A stretch of 64,000 nucleotides of DNA from NCBI GenBank assembly GCA_020736575.1, contig JAGPYM010000001.1, forward strand, positions 124,001 through 188,000, written 5' to 3'. Of the stretch, positions 42,793 through 54,826 are shown piece by piece. Both the position numbers and the translations under genes were made by a program. Position 1 is the first letter of the stretch; every line of letters starts with the position of its first letter. The notes under the pieces are model-generated. The model saw nothing but the letters and a program-made list of their open reading frames with translations, had not been told where the DNA came from and made no database searches. The stretch comes from Thelonectria olida. Its lineage: Eukaryota; Ascomycota; Sordariomycetes; Hypocreales; Nectriaceae.

Positions 42793-45007
42793 GGCTGGGG
42801 CTTCATTGCCTGAGACGCTGCGAGGAGGTGGTCATGGCCCGACAACTTCCTAGTCAGTCGCTCGTGGGCATGTTACAACCTTACTCTACCTTCCTTGAGA
42901 AGGTTCAACTGCAATTCGCAAATTGGTTGTCATGGGCAGTTGATGACTGCACGCGCAAAGGCTGCTTAATTGCTTCTTTACACCCGCATTATTCTGCTTC
43001 TCCTTTATCGGGAGCCCCTTCGCTCACCGTTGGCGTTTATGGTGTTGACGGCGTCGCGGGCTTTTGATACCTCGGGAGGTTTGCTTTGCCATGCTGCCTA
43101 GGCCCTTTTGGTCCCTTATTGGTTTGCTCTGCCTCATGGTGGAATTGCTTGAGCTTGGGATACTCGACGTCGATCGAGGATTCCTTGCTCACAGGCCCAA
43201 ACATTTGGTGCGTGGCCTCAGACGGGGACTGGCCACCTGGGGAATTCCTTTGTTATGGAAAATTCTTGAGGTCTGCGTTGGGCCATTGCTCGATATTGTT
43301 ATTGGTTTTTTTTTTATCTCTTTGCACTTGGCATGGCTTATTTTGATGTGAACCCGGCGAGGCAGAAGATACGTGATGCCAATTCTATTCTTTTTGGATG
43401 GAGGATAGCGTTGGGATTTCGGCGCCTGGATGAATGAATGAAGGGACTGGGTTAAGAGCGAGGGCGGATGGGCGGATGGTTGGGTTCGTATATCGGAAGG
43501 AATATTACGGTTTTTGCCTTTTACTGTTTTTGTCTTGATCCGATGCTACCTCGTATCTGATGATTAGATGCCAAGTGCTTGAGATGATGTTGTCTCAAGA
43601 TACGTTCTCCATCCGTCCATGCATCCATCTTCTTTCGTTCGGAGCAGACAGTCTCCGAGATAAGAAGACACTGCCTCACCCACCAATCGGCTCCCTAGAT
43701 GCTATCCCCAGCCTCCCTCTTCGGCTCCCTCCATGCAGTATTCGTACACCGCTCCCATGACAGCTTGAACTGAAAAAAAAAACCTCTCCCACTTCCAGCC
43801 TCGTCGGCAACATCGTCCTTTGCATTAGCTCTCCTTCCCCCCACCACACCCCAGCCCTGCGTGTAAGCTCGCTCGGATCTCGGCGAGCCTACCTCCCATT
43901 CAACTTCCAAAGAAACGACGCGAGATTTGTGTCATTGGCCATAGCCTGGCCTTTCGTCTCACCGTCGCCACCCTTCCACGCGCTCGCTCGTTTGGAGTCC
44001 GCGTTCCCAGGCTGAAAGTGGCTGGCTAAAAGGCTACTCCATACACGGATTTGGCGGCAACAGCGGCATCCGCCATGAACCAAACGTTTTGATTTCCCCA
44101 CTCTCTCAGATGGATGATGGGGTTTTTCGTTGCATGAACACCCCTCCCCTCTTCTTTCGCGAAAAAGCCGAAACCTGGCATCCCCAATTTTCCATTGCCG
44201 CCCCCAAGAGCCACGCAAGCTAGCTTCGTAAGAGGCAAGTAAACAAATAAACCACATGGCCTCATGACAAGAAGCACAGTCTGACACGGTAGAGACATCT
44301 GTTGTTTTCGAAGCTCGTTTCAATTCCACTCCTACCTACGACCTCTTCTAAAGCTAGATCGAATCTATACAAGCGCGCACCATGTTCACATTTGTCTTCC
44401 CAAAATTCCCCCCAGCCTAGAACGCCCCGTAGCATGGGCGGAGAACCCTTTCCGCTCCCGGTCCCGGATGCCTCGTACCCAGAAACAACATGCCACACAA
44501 GTAAACGAAGAACAGAATTTGGTTTGGCAAAAAGAAGAGTTTAAAAAAAAAAAAAGGACAAACAAGGGGGAGGTTAGGGAGGTGTTTCGAAAGAAGAAGA
44601 AACGCAGACGTTGTCGTTCCCAACCGAGGGGGATGTATTAAGATTGGTGGTCCCGACCTCTTTCTCGCTGCCCAATGTACCCAAACTTGTAAGGGGAAAA
44701 GAGAAGAGTGGTTAAAAAGTAGTAGTAAGACGTCTAGGTAGGTAAGATAGGCTTGGGTCAGCCCCTGTATGCGTGACCGGATGCAGCAGCAGCAGGCGAG
44801 TTAGACTAATTCGATGGATGCTGAGATGCGCGCGGAACTCCCCCTTTCATCGTGATTGTTATGTGATTTCGGCGTGCTCTCGGTCGTCGTGGGTATATTT
44901 GTACAGATGCCCCCTGCAAGATGCATATGTGCGCGTGGTGTCTGTCGTGCGTTGAAGGAAAGGGACGGTTTTTGCCTTGTTCATAACGGCAACATGAAAG
45001 GAATCGT
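42793..45007. other. 2.2-kb convergent intergenic region
   Basis: Separates the 3' ends of the SAP/HeH-like gene and the DUF3405 gene. Homopolymers: T-run at about 43302-43312, A-run at about 43772-43781 and A13 at 44543-44555. Open frames here (for example 43064-43351, hydrophobic, and 43889-44329) have no start context, domain or composition supporting a gene. Confidence 0.5.
44543..44555. repeat. A13 homopolymer
   Basis: Thirteen A in a row after TT. Noted as a likely length-variable site. Confidence 0.7.
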
Positions 45008-47354
45008 TTATGGCTTCTCCGAAGGATGCTCGAACTTGATAGGATGCACCAGCAATCCACGCATGCACAATCGTCCGCTGCTCTTGGGGTCCATCTCCTC
45101 GCCCTTGCCGCCTCGCTCTCGTCCCTCGTTGGCACGGCCACCGTGCTTACCGCGGCCGTCCATCTGGGCGTAGCCTAACCAGCGGCGCCACAACAGACCC
45201 GCGAACTCACTGTTGAAGTACCAGCTGGTACCCTTGTGGTTGTGTTCGTTGAGCTGATCGAAGGGGCTACCAGGGCCTGACGTTGAGTGATCGCGGCCGG
45301 CATTGAAGGCACTGTCGATCTCGTCAAAGGGATACCAGGCACGATCCAGGTATACGGGGTGCGGGGCGTACACGCCCTTCATTCCGTGGTGCAGAGCTAC
45401 CGTCGGTGGGAACATTTCGGAAAACATGGTGTGGTGGTATCTCCAAACCTCCTCGTGCATGGCCATGAGTAGACGGCGGGACAGACGCGAAGCCGTGATA
45501 ATAGCGCAGCGACGAGGGGGAGGAGTCTTGTAACCGGTGGCATCGTCGGAGAAGACCCAGCCAGACTGCTCAGTGTCGAAGAGAGGGTTGAGCGTGATAA
45601 TATCCGCTTCCTCACCTACACCACACTTGGATCGGTCTGAAGAATCGCTGCACGAGGCAGGCATCATAGACTGACTCCACTCGTCATGTCGCAACTGCTC
45701 TTTGCCCTCGAAGGAGAGGGGGCCGAAAACGGGGGCCCGACCAGAGGCGATGGTGTCCTTCTTGACAGTCTCACTGAAGTTGTCGAAGGTGCCGTGATAC
45801 GGGGGAATGTAGTAGCGGGCGCTGCGCTCCCAGAGAAGGGTGCGAGGCTGCTTGGCTGCCCACTTGCCGAGGCGGTCAAAAAACTCGTAGTAGCTGCCGA
45901 GATAGCGCATATCCATCTCCCAGTTCCAGTAGTGCTCGTACTCGGGGTGCTGGAGGGCGAAGACCTGAAGGGGGAAATGAGCGCTGCGGTAGATACCGTG
46001 GACGTCGGCACCACTGGGGTTCTCGATGGGCTCGGGGAATCGACCCGGATACATGAGCCTCATCTGAGGCTCGCTCCAGAGGGAGACCAGGCCGCGGAAC
46101 TCAGCCGGAACGTTGTCGTTGATGATGCGCTGCACAGTCCACTTGTCCGACCAGATGGGCTCGTCAATATTGCGAACCTGCATGAGGAAGTGGACGTGGT
46201 ATTCACCACCGGACTTGAGGGAAAGCTCGGTGATGAGAGCACGGAAGTTGAGGACAGCTAGCTCGGTCCACTTGAAGCCAGTGTAGGTACGGATGACGAC
46301 TGCAATGCGGCCCTTCTTGCCAGGAGTGTTGGCAAGCTCTTGGGTATCGGGATCGACCTCGCGGAAGCGGTGCTTATTCGCTCGCAAGCAGGCATCCTGG
46401 GCCTCACCCCAGTTCACCTCTCTGTAGTCGATCTTTCCAGTCTCGGCCCACACTGCCTCGCTACCAACGCTCTCGGTATCGAGACCAGTGTCAATTCCAC
46501 CGTGTGCTCTGCTGTAACCCAAGCCATAGGGACCGTATCGGCCGAAGCGGTCCATGCAAATGTCGTCCCTCAGGCCGAGGAGTTTGTAAGAACCAATAGC
46601 CGGGTCAGGCATGTGCTGAGGAACGCCATTGTAAGCGTACAAGTCTGGGGCGGGAATAGTCTTCTTCGCGTCCAGGTAGCACGTCTTAACGTCGCTTGAG
46701 GATTCATAGGGGCTATATCGCTGAGGAGTGGGCATGTGGTCGCTCATAGCCGGGGAAGGAAGAGGCGCCTTTTCGGTTTTGTTGGGGTATTCGGATTGGA
46801 AGTTGGCCTTGTTGACAATGGTTCGGAGACCGTGGAAGTACCCATCGAGGCTGTGAAGAGATTAGATGGAATGACATCAAGGAAAGGGTTTTGGGGGAGA
46901 CGCACTGAGGGAACTTGAGCCAGGGCATTTTCTGGAGCTGCGCGGCAGCCTCCTTCTTCTCGTCCTCGGTGATGTATTGGTCCTCAGGGACAGTCTCGAG
47001 CTTTCCATCGCCGTCCAAATCTCCAGTGAGCATCACAACTGTCTCGCCATTGGAGTTTACAACAGTGGCGGTCGCTACAGGGGCTTGGGTTTTGGTGCCC
47101 GAACGACCCAAATAATTCCCAACATTGTTCCTGGACTTGACAATGACAAGGGTGACGAGGAAGACGACAGCGATCAGCCAAGTAAGGATTCTGCGGTAAT
47201 GGCAGTGACCGAAGAGAGATCGCATGCGAAGCCGGGGCTTCTTGGTCTTCTCCGAAATGATCGAATAGGGGAGCAATGGATCAATTTTCCTGCCCAGGGG
47301 AACGCGCGAGTTTGACGAGCGGGCGGCCATGGTGACTGAATGGCGCCGCTGCAT
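45008..47354 (-). CDS. DUF3405 family type II membrane protein, Golgi-type (about 763 aa)
   Basis: Fungal DUF3405 proteins look like glycosyltransferase-fold enzymes but have no settled reaction. Exons on the minus strand: 47354-46906 and 46850-45008, giving 763 residues; an in-frame ATG at 47330 with a CACCATGG context would give 755. A short basic cytoplasmic tail precedes one transmembrane segment, residues 56-73 (ILTWLIAVVFLVTLVIVK), so the rest is lumenal. The stalk contains D112-L-D114-G-D116-G-K-L119-E, an EF-hand-like calcium loop. The DUF3405 core begins near 195 and carries RIAVVIRTYTGFKWT, HVHFLMQVRN, HYWNWEMDMRYLGSYYEFF (the acidic EMDMR stretch is the likely nucleotide-sugar/metal site) and FNSEFAGLLWRRWLGY. 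The C-terminus is a Gly/Arg-rich stretch, then MDPKSSGRLCMRGLLVHPIKFEHP. The function as a transferase is inferred. Confidence 0.88.
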
Positions 47355-48076
47355 TCTAGAAGGGCAAGGCCGACGAGCTCACGGGCTTGGCCAGGCGAAT
47401 CGTACAAGAATCGGGTTGCGGGTTTGGTTGATGTGGCAGTTTCGACTCGTGTTTGCGTAGGACTGTCTCCGGCGAAATTATTCAGGCAGAGAGGACAGGG
47501 TGAATGTCGTGTATAGAGCCGGCCGTCATCAAGAATTAAGTCAACGCGGTAGTAGAACAGAGGAGATTTGACCAAAAGCAAATCAAAGTAACGACTGGCA
47601 GTCGTCGAGATAACCTGAGAAGGGAACCGACGAAAGAGGAAGACTGAAGAGACGGAAACGTAGTCAACGCTGCTACCTTGTCATCAGACAGAGGTAGAAA
47701 GAGATATCACGCGACGCGACGCAACACTTTGCAGGGCGAAGCCGAAAAAGCAGCGCGATGCAGGTCGAGTTCGCAACAGGAGCTGAAGGAGGACGGCTGT
47801 GGAGGAAGTTGAACAGACCGGAAGAGCGAAGGTGCGTGGACGGGGGGTGAAAAAGGAGGGGAGGGGAAAAAAGAAGAGGGTGGCTTTGAGGGGATGGGAG
47901 AGAAAAAAAAAAGAGAGGGCGAGGCCAGGAGAGACGAGAGCAGGGGAATAGGGAGACGGGACAACCTAGGGATTGGCATCCTAGGGACCAGGGCCTCGCA
48001 GTGGACGATAGGGGTGATGGGCCCCGCTACGGGGTCCGCACTACGGGGGGAGTCTGTCCTGTAGGGGAGGTACGTA

Positions 48077-48107
48077 GGGGCTGGAAGGGGGAAGGGGGTA
48101 GGGGGGG
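48077..48107 (+). other. G-quadruplex-forming sequence
   Basis: Four G-runs of 4, 5, 5 and 7 separated by loops of 6, 2 and 2 bases, upstream (about 720 bases) of the DUF3405 start on the opposite strand. It fits the classical quadruplex pattern; folding in the cell is not shown. Confidence 0.6.
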
Positions 48108-48628
48108 TCCAGCCCATCTCATGCTTCGGTAGGTACCTAGCGATCCAGAGCCGTGGACTGTGGAATTAAGAACAGACGGCACTGTGCTGCAGCTGATTCC
48201 TCAGCGGCACGTCACAGTGCCTCCAAGCCGGGCACGCCAACGCCCAAGTTGTCTAGTGCACTTCGTACTGCGTTCGTACGGATACTGTACATGCTGATAA
48301 TAGACAGAGTGTGGCGGCCGCTGAGTCCGTACGAGCTGCCGGAGTGCGAGTGTGACTGTACGTACCTACTTGGACGGGTAGCGCAAGTAATGCTCAGAGC
48401 TGTGCGGCGGCAAGGCGTGGAATGGGCGGCAGTGTCCCTTGCTGGGAATGGCCAAGCTGGTCGTCAGCGGGCAACTCTTTGTCGTTAGTGGGTTAATTAG
48501 CAGCAACGTAGTATGAAGAACCGGCCGAGCGATGGATGGCTGGGACTTTGGTGCATACTTTCCAAGGCTTTGAAAGTTTGGATTGTTACCTTGTCTAGAC
48601 CAGGCCCTCGTGTCTATTCACGGGCCGG

Positions 48629-48644
48629 CCAGCCAGCCAGCCAG
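48629..48644. repeat. (CCAG)4 microsatellite
   Basis: Four perfect CCAG units followed by CCA. Confidence 0.8.
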
Positions 48645-48786
48645 CCAACGGCTATCTGATGTGAGAGTTGCGAGTCAACAGGGACGTTAGATGTGACAGG
48701 CCGCTATTCGAAGAACTGTCTCGGAGGCGAACAAGGCCCACGCGTCTCGTCTCGTCTCGAGTACGTGCACAGCTACGTACGAATAG

Positions 48787-48795
48787 TACGAAGTA
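48787..48795 (+). repeat. TACGAAGTA intergenic motif, copy 6
   Basis: Exact copy within GTACGAAGTACG, directly after TACGTACGAATAG, so several related palindromic words sit within 30 bases. Confidence 0.5.
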
Positions 48796-50343
48796 CGTAT
48801 CCTATTCTTGTACAGCACGGTAATGGAGCAAACACGAACTAGACAGTCATCAAATGCCCGTACGGAGCACTGATGCCCCAGGAGAGAGTGACAAGTGGAG
48901 AGAGCTGGGCACCCCCTAACGACTCCCCCCTTGATGTCCCTCTGTCAGTCCTGCCCATCGCGCATTGTACTTCGTCCTTGGCCCTTGGCCTCCCTCGTTC
49001 CCAGGAGGCGGCGGCGAATGGGGGCGTCGATGGGACGGCGCCGCCGTCTGGGGAGCAGCATCGACCAATCACGATAAGTCCACGGGGCTTCTCGCCCAGT
49101 CCTGTGTACTTCAGCGAGGGCAAGGGACCCATTGACGTCCGATGAGCCATGGCGAATCTAATTGATTGGGATTGCTCGGATTGCTGGGATTCGCCAGCAT
49201 TGAAGTTGGTCCCTTTTGGGGGGACCGGGGTGCACAGAAACAGAGAGAGAGATGGAAGGGAAAAACGGGCCAATTTCGAGACCCGCCTTGCTCAAGCCGA
49301 AGCCAACACTGATCAGACATGCTGCACTTTGAAGCCATCCAGCTCGGCGGGTTTTTGTATGTAGCATTGCGACTGCATCGCACTGTCTGGTTTATCCATC
49401 CAGCGAGTTCTCTGACTGGCAGTTGGGCAATCAATGGACGTCCTTGAAGCTCTGGGCTGGCCGAGCCTTGCAGCCCCTGCCATTGCGCCATATCCCAGCC
49501 GCATCCCAGCGCATCCCAGCCATATCCTAGCAAACTGGCGCTCTTGCCGGGGTTCCCGTGGGCCCGTGGAGCCAGGGTGTGGCCTCTATCGCTGTACCTT
49601 TTTGCTCAAGTCGCTCTAGTTGTTGGAGGAGGCTCTTTTCCAACGGACAGGCGCTTGCGTGTCCTGATCGACCTGCCATCGGGTAATTCCATTCGATGAA
49701 GAGAAAAAAAGATAAAATAGAAGCCGATTGCAGTAACCTCGCAGGTCGGCGGGTCACCGAGGGAAAGTTGTCACGTTCTGGTTCAGCTCTTCGGCGTTAG
49801 AGCGCAGGGTCTGAATACTTTGACTGCAGTGCGAGGCAGCGCGGTGTTGTGTCGTGTGGGCGTCTCGAGTGTTTCCCGAGATAGTTACTGTACAAAGTAC
49901 CTATCTGCTTTCACCGGGGACGAGAAAACAAATGTACAGATTGTCGGCCACTGCACTTCGTGTGCGCTATGCAACATTGTTCGAGTTAGCTTGTGGGATG
50001 GACGAATGAATTCATGACGCGCCCCTACTTTATTGGCGTTCCTATGGAGACTTTGCCCATGTTCACACGAGTCCGTGGACATGAAAGGCATGGCATTGGA
50101 CACGACCGTCAGCTGCAGCAGCTGCAGGCAGACCAGACGTTGTCTCGACCCTCCCTTCTCCAGTCAGCAACAATGAAACAGAAGCATTCTGATGAATGAC
50201 GGTCCATAAAAGTGCCACCCCCAGCATATTCCGCTTGGCGGTCATGCTGAGACCTGCTGAGACCTACCGGGCTTCGCTGGAACCTTCGGGGGGACTTGTT
50301 TGGTGTAGGCCCTTTTCCGCCACACGTCCGGTCTCATACTTTT

Positions 50344-50371
50344 CGTGGTACGTGGTACGTGGTACGTGGTA
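50344..50371. repeat. four-copy 7-base tandem repeat CGTGGTA
   Basis: Four perfect head-to-tail units (28 bases). Each junction creates a GGTACGTGG word, which could bind a protein cooperatively. Confidence 0.85.
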
Positions 50372-51973
50372 TGGCTTTTCCTGTGACTCGAAGGCTTTTG
50401 CAGAGAGACGCTGTCGGGTTGCACGAGATGCGGCCGTATTTGGTGGTGGACTTTGTTGATGTGATTTTTGTTGAATCTGATGCAGCATTATCGCTGGGAA
50501 GTAATTTCGCATTCTTGGAGCAATTTCCTCACCGGATGGCACCCTTCCCTTGCCCTTGCACATTTTCGAATTCGCGAGTAGGAAACTCTATTGCTCTTTC
50601 CCGTCTAGTGCCAGCCGTTGGCTCTAATCCAACTACCGACCGTCTTCCCAGAAAGATTCTCACCTATCTCAACCGCTTCGTTATTTTTTTTAGTCGGCAT
50701 TTTCCATCTTATCGTCTGTTCATCCTGTTCCAAACCCCAATCCTGACCATTCCTGGCCTTCACACACTTCAACAAATAGTCATACTGCGATGCTCGTATC
50801 CGATCCAAGAGCCGTCATACCTCCTCGTATGAGCGGCGGCCGCGAGTGGCACCTCATCGAAAAACGACCTTGTTCTGCCAACAACGAAGCATCACGAAAG
50901 ATAGACCCACGAGCTTGACATTAATAAACATCACATCGCTCATCATCAACAGCAAAAGAGGACCCAGTACGAATGAGATTGTCAAGGGGCCGCTCACTTG
51001 CTGACACGAACTAGACCAGGGGGGAGGGGCGTGCCAGCAGAGACTGGGCTCCATGTGAAATCGCCAGACGGAAGCTAGCTGCTTACGAGGAAATACGTAT
51101 GGTGCAGGTTCGTCAATTTGCGCTGCGTCAAAATATCAGGACAGACAGGTGTCAGACATGCCGTGCCCAGCGTCAGCATCATCATCAGCATCACCACCAC
51201 CAGTCACTCGACAGCGCTGGAACCGTTCCCCGAGCCAAAACACGATGACCCGCCTATCCATGACGATGCGCGTATGCAAAGCTTCTTTTCTTGTGCACCT
51301 CTCGTTTGGCTCTCGGGATTCCAAACATCCCCCGACCCGTGTCTCGGTTGTGTAACAAACTGCACATTCTCGTTGTCTTCATCGTCTTGGCCGATGAGTG
51401 GACGCGATCCCCAATGTCTCTCGGTGTCAGAAAAAAGCTCGTCGTGTCGGCCACGTTTCCGCGACTTTTTTTTTTAATTCGATGTTCTCTTGACAGGCGC
51501 TCCTTATCTAAGAGTCTGTGCAGAAGGCTGGATTCCCGCAACGGGCCTTCCGATGGGGCTTCATTTCCTGACCGGTGGTTTCTTTGCTCCCACAGCCAAA
51601 ATCGAATTAAAGCCAGACGGACGAGCAGGCGACGGCGCCATCAACCTGGATCCTCAATCTCCAAGTTGGGGGCTCCAGCGTCATATTGATCAAGCGGGTC
51701 TCGCGGCTACACCAATGACCGTTTCCACCATTCACCGTGCCCTTCATTGTAGCCCTGCATGCCTTTCCCAAGTGTCCCTGCCCAGAAATCTTCATCTCAT
51801 TCCCTCGAGATTCCCGGGCCGGACTCCCCCATTCTTACCCCATTGAGCCCATCCCGCGCGAGGGATCCATCCAGCCCCGTCCCAGAGCATTTCTTTGGGC
51901 ATATCCTAACTCGTATCGCAGCATCGGTTTATTACCGTACGAACTCCAGCACTGGACGAAGCATTGGTACACA

Positions 51974-51982
51974 TACTTCGTA
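51974..51982 (-). repeat. TACGAAGTA intergenic motif, copy 7
   Basis: Exact copy on the minus strand (TACTTCGTA on +). Confidence 0.5.
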
Positions 51983-52737
51983 CCGACGCCGCTGAATGAC
52001 GAAGGCCCTCCTCGATGCTTCTTCGGCCGGTTTGCGACATCAGAACTCTATCCACCTGTTCTTAATAGCGGTGGCGAGACAAAAGCCCTGCCACAGTTGG
52101 CGAGGTCTTTATTTAGCAACGCGGCGCCGTGGTGGCCGAACCAATCGACACGTCGCGCACTATTTTCCTCGCTTTCTGCAAAACCCGTGCTTCAGGCTTG
52201 GGTCTTCGTTCTGAAGTGTCATATGGCTTGCGCTAGCTACCGCTGTTCAGCCCTTTCAGCCCATGAGGCTTAGACGCAAAGTTTGCCATCTGATGTGAGA
52301 TCTGAGGCTGGCGGGAGGGATGACGCTTGTCGTGCAATCGAGTGCTCAACTGTTTCTCCTCCCGCTTTGATGGTTTGGGCCAAAGTTGTCGTCCAAGCAT
52401 TTACGGAGCCGCTGCTAGGATCCTTAATCCAATGATCCTCCAGCGTCTAACCCAAAATGGTCGCTTGTTTAATGCCAAACTTATTCAGGTACGTATCCCT
52501 TTGGTATGGACGAGACTTCTACGGACATCATATCAGCTCGAAATCTTTGCGATACGTTTTCGAAACAAGCAAGGGAACTTCATTCCAACATGGCACGCCT
52601 TGGCCCCCTCAGATCTGTTTGCTTTCTCCAACACAAACCGCCAATTTCAGCCAATCTCGGCCTGCCTGGGTGTCACCGCTCATCCGCTGAACAGTTAGAA
52701 ATCCAGCTTGGCTTCTCAAATCGTCTCACTCACCGTA

Positions 52738-54826
52738 TCAACTTGTTTGGTTCTCGGGTGATGGTTTCCCGTCTCCTCTGTGTCCTTTTCCGCCTCTAGA
52801 TTTATCGTTGTATTCGGTGATCGGGGCGTCTCCAACTTCCTTCTCTTTCTGCGACTGCGTCTCGTTCCTTTCCGCCTCTGTTTTCGCCGTGGTGCTCTCT
52901 CGCCATCCCTTGCCCCATCGGACTACAGCCATGGTGCCCAGCGCCGACGCAATCATGTACACAGCTGTGATGGTGGAGAACCAGCCGATCCCGATCCCCT
53001 GGATTGCTGGCAACACGACGGCAGACGCTACGCAGCCCATCAAATAACGGATAAAGAAGTTGGTCGCCGCCACCTCTGCACCCTGGCCGGGCATCACGTC
53101 GATGCAGTACGTGTTGTATGACGGGAAACAGAAGAGCTGGGCAACGCCCTGTGCGAACATGGCAATGACAGGCACAGGTATCCCACCAACTTCCTGATCA
53201 ACTGTCCATCCGTAGATGAGCATGCTCCCCGGGATAATCGCTCCCATAAACGGCACACACGATCGCAGCCGGTCCTCGGGGATCCGTACTCCACCTCGTT
53301 TCTTGATCCATTGCTTCACTGTGTAGTCGGCCCAGCGGCCACCCACGAACGTGCCGAGGAGGTATCCGAACCCGGGGGCGAGGTAGAAAAGGCCCGAAAG
53401 CAGCGGTGTCTCAATATGAAATCGTGGGTTGAGGACATATCGAATTGGCGTGAGTAGACTGTACATGTTCCAGGTCAGAGATGCACTCCCTCCAGCGACG
53501 AGTGCTATGTTCCAGTATCGGAAGAACACCAGGACTCTCATCGGGCTGATCATACTCAGGAATGCACAGGTCTTTTCCCATTGCGAATGTCCCTCGAGAT
53601 CAGCAATTTTCTTATGATGTGCTGTCTCAATAAGCACGAAATAGACTCCCAGCACGCCCGCGCCCGCCAGCGCGGTTTGTAGCCAGAAGATTGCTCTCCA
53701 TGACGTGTAAGTCACAATGATACCTCCGAGGAAAGGACCAAACGCAGGCCCGACAAGTGTCCCTGTCAGGAACCATCCCATGGCTGTGCCCCGCTCGGTT
53801 GGCCGATATATGTCGCTGCTCTCATGTTAGTGGTGGTCATTGTGGTTTTTAATGCCATGGGTTCAGTTGTGAGACCCGACTGGACACGTCGGTTTCAAAG
53901 ACAGACTCAGATCGATTGGGCAATGAAAGCCAAGTCACGTCAGTGAACCTTGAGCGCGCTCATGACTTTTTTCATCTCTCATCCCTCTGAGTTTGGACGG
54001 CGGACAGGAGTGTGAAAGAGATCGACAACACTGAAAAGAAAATAGGTCGCAATCCCACTTACCCAATACACGCAGGGCCGATTAAGATAGGAGTCGTGCC
54101 ACCAAATGCAGAAGCTGCTCTAAAAACAATGAAGGAAGCGAGGTTGGGAGATAATGCAGTGGCAACGCTGAGAAGGAAGAACACGATGGCCGTGGACAAG
54201 GCAACCTATGTGTATGACGGTCAGTATATCGGGAAATGATTGCTAATCGTCTCTCTACTTAAGTGTCCAGTCAGGTGAACTTTGACTCCAGAGCTCATGG
54301 CACATCGCAGGAGGAAGACCAAGAGCAAGCCCGCCGTCACTCTCAGCACACTCAAACAACACTCGAAAACACGTACCGGTCGTCTTCCGAAAACCTGGCT
54401 CATCGGCCCCCATATCAACGGCGATAGAGCCATGACCACCATGTATGCCGCATTGCTCACGTTGATGATGCTCCCCGTTGTCTTATACGACTTGGCCACC
54501 TCGGGAGTCGCCGCCAGCACGGAAGTGCTCGAGATGGGAGACAGCAACGCCATGAATGACAAGACAAACACGATGGCCGTTTTACGCCCCTGCGAAACTC
54601 GCTCGTAGATTTCGTCGCCAGCCTCTCGGTATGATTGATTTGGCGCAGTGGATGGGTGAGGCTCGAGGACATCCAGGCCTGAGATGTGGGACGTTGCGCG
54701 ATGGATGTCGTTTTCGCTGGCGATGCGCGAGATCCGGTCTGGTGTTGACTCGGCGGCAGTGCTGCTCGACTCTGAGGAGGACTGTCTGTCCTCCTGGGAG
54801 GAGGGGTCGTCTCTTGTTTTCATCAT
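52738..54826 (-). CDS. MFS drug:H+ antiporter-type transporter (DHA1/Qdr-like, about 556 aa)
   Basis: Plasma-membrane type proton antiporter; the family exports drugs, polyamines or organic acids. Exons on the minus strand: 54826-54377, 54205-54063 and 53815-52738, giving 556 residues. The start is the first ATG of the frame (ATGATGAAA at 54826); sequence further upstream is open but lacks an ATG. The Ser/Glu-rich cytoplasmic N-terminus is about 75 residues. Motif A-like G-P-M-S-Q-V-F-G-R-R-P ends exon 1, and exon 2 supplies IVFFLLSVATALSPN and the motif-B-like VFRAASAFGGTTPILIGPA. Motif C-like TGTLVGPAFGPFLGG follows in exon 3, then the central loop and the Qdr-like segment VRIPEDRLRS. The C-terminus is hydrophilic and Lys/Glu-rich. 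Introns of 170 and 247 bases are long for this window. No biosynthetic gene is adjacent, so the substrate cannot be inferred. Confidence 0.88.

Larger units (their letters stand above)
47355..52737. other. 5.4-kb gene-free region
   Basis: No credible coding region. It contains a G-quadruplex-type run (48077-48107), (CCAG)4 (48629-48644), a dense cluster of TACGTAC/TACGAAGTA-like words (48760-48800), a 4-copy CGTGGTA tandem repeat (50344-50371) and a T-run at about 51467-51476. The longest open frames (50296-50832, 51490-51846, 51737-52273) have no domain and lie in mixed low-complexity DNA. No transposon ends or tRNA were found. Confidence 0.55.

Noticed and set aside
50296..50832. 178-codon + frame in the 5.4-kb desert
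   Set aside because: It spans the CGTGGTA repeat and T-rich DNA, with no domain and no splice-compatible neighbours.
51490..52273. Overlapping + frames of 118-178 codons
   Set aside because: No family resemblance; frames overlap each other and composition is not gene-like.
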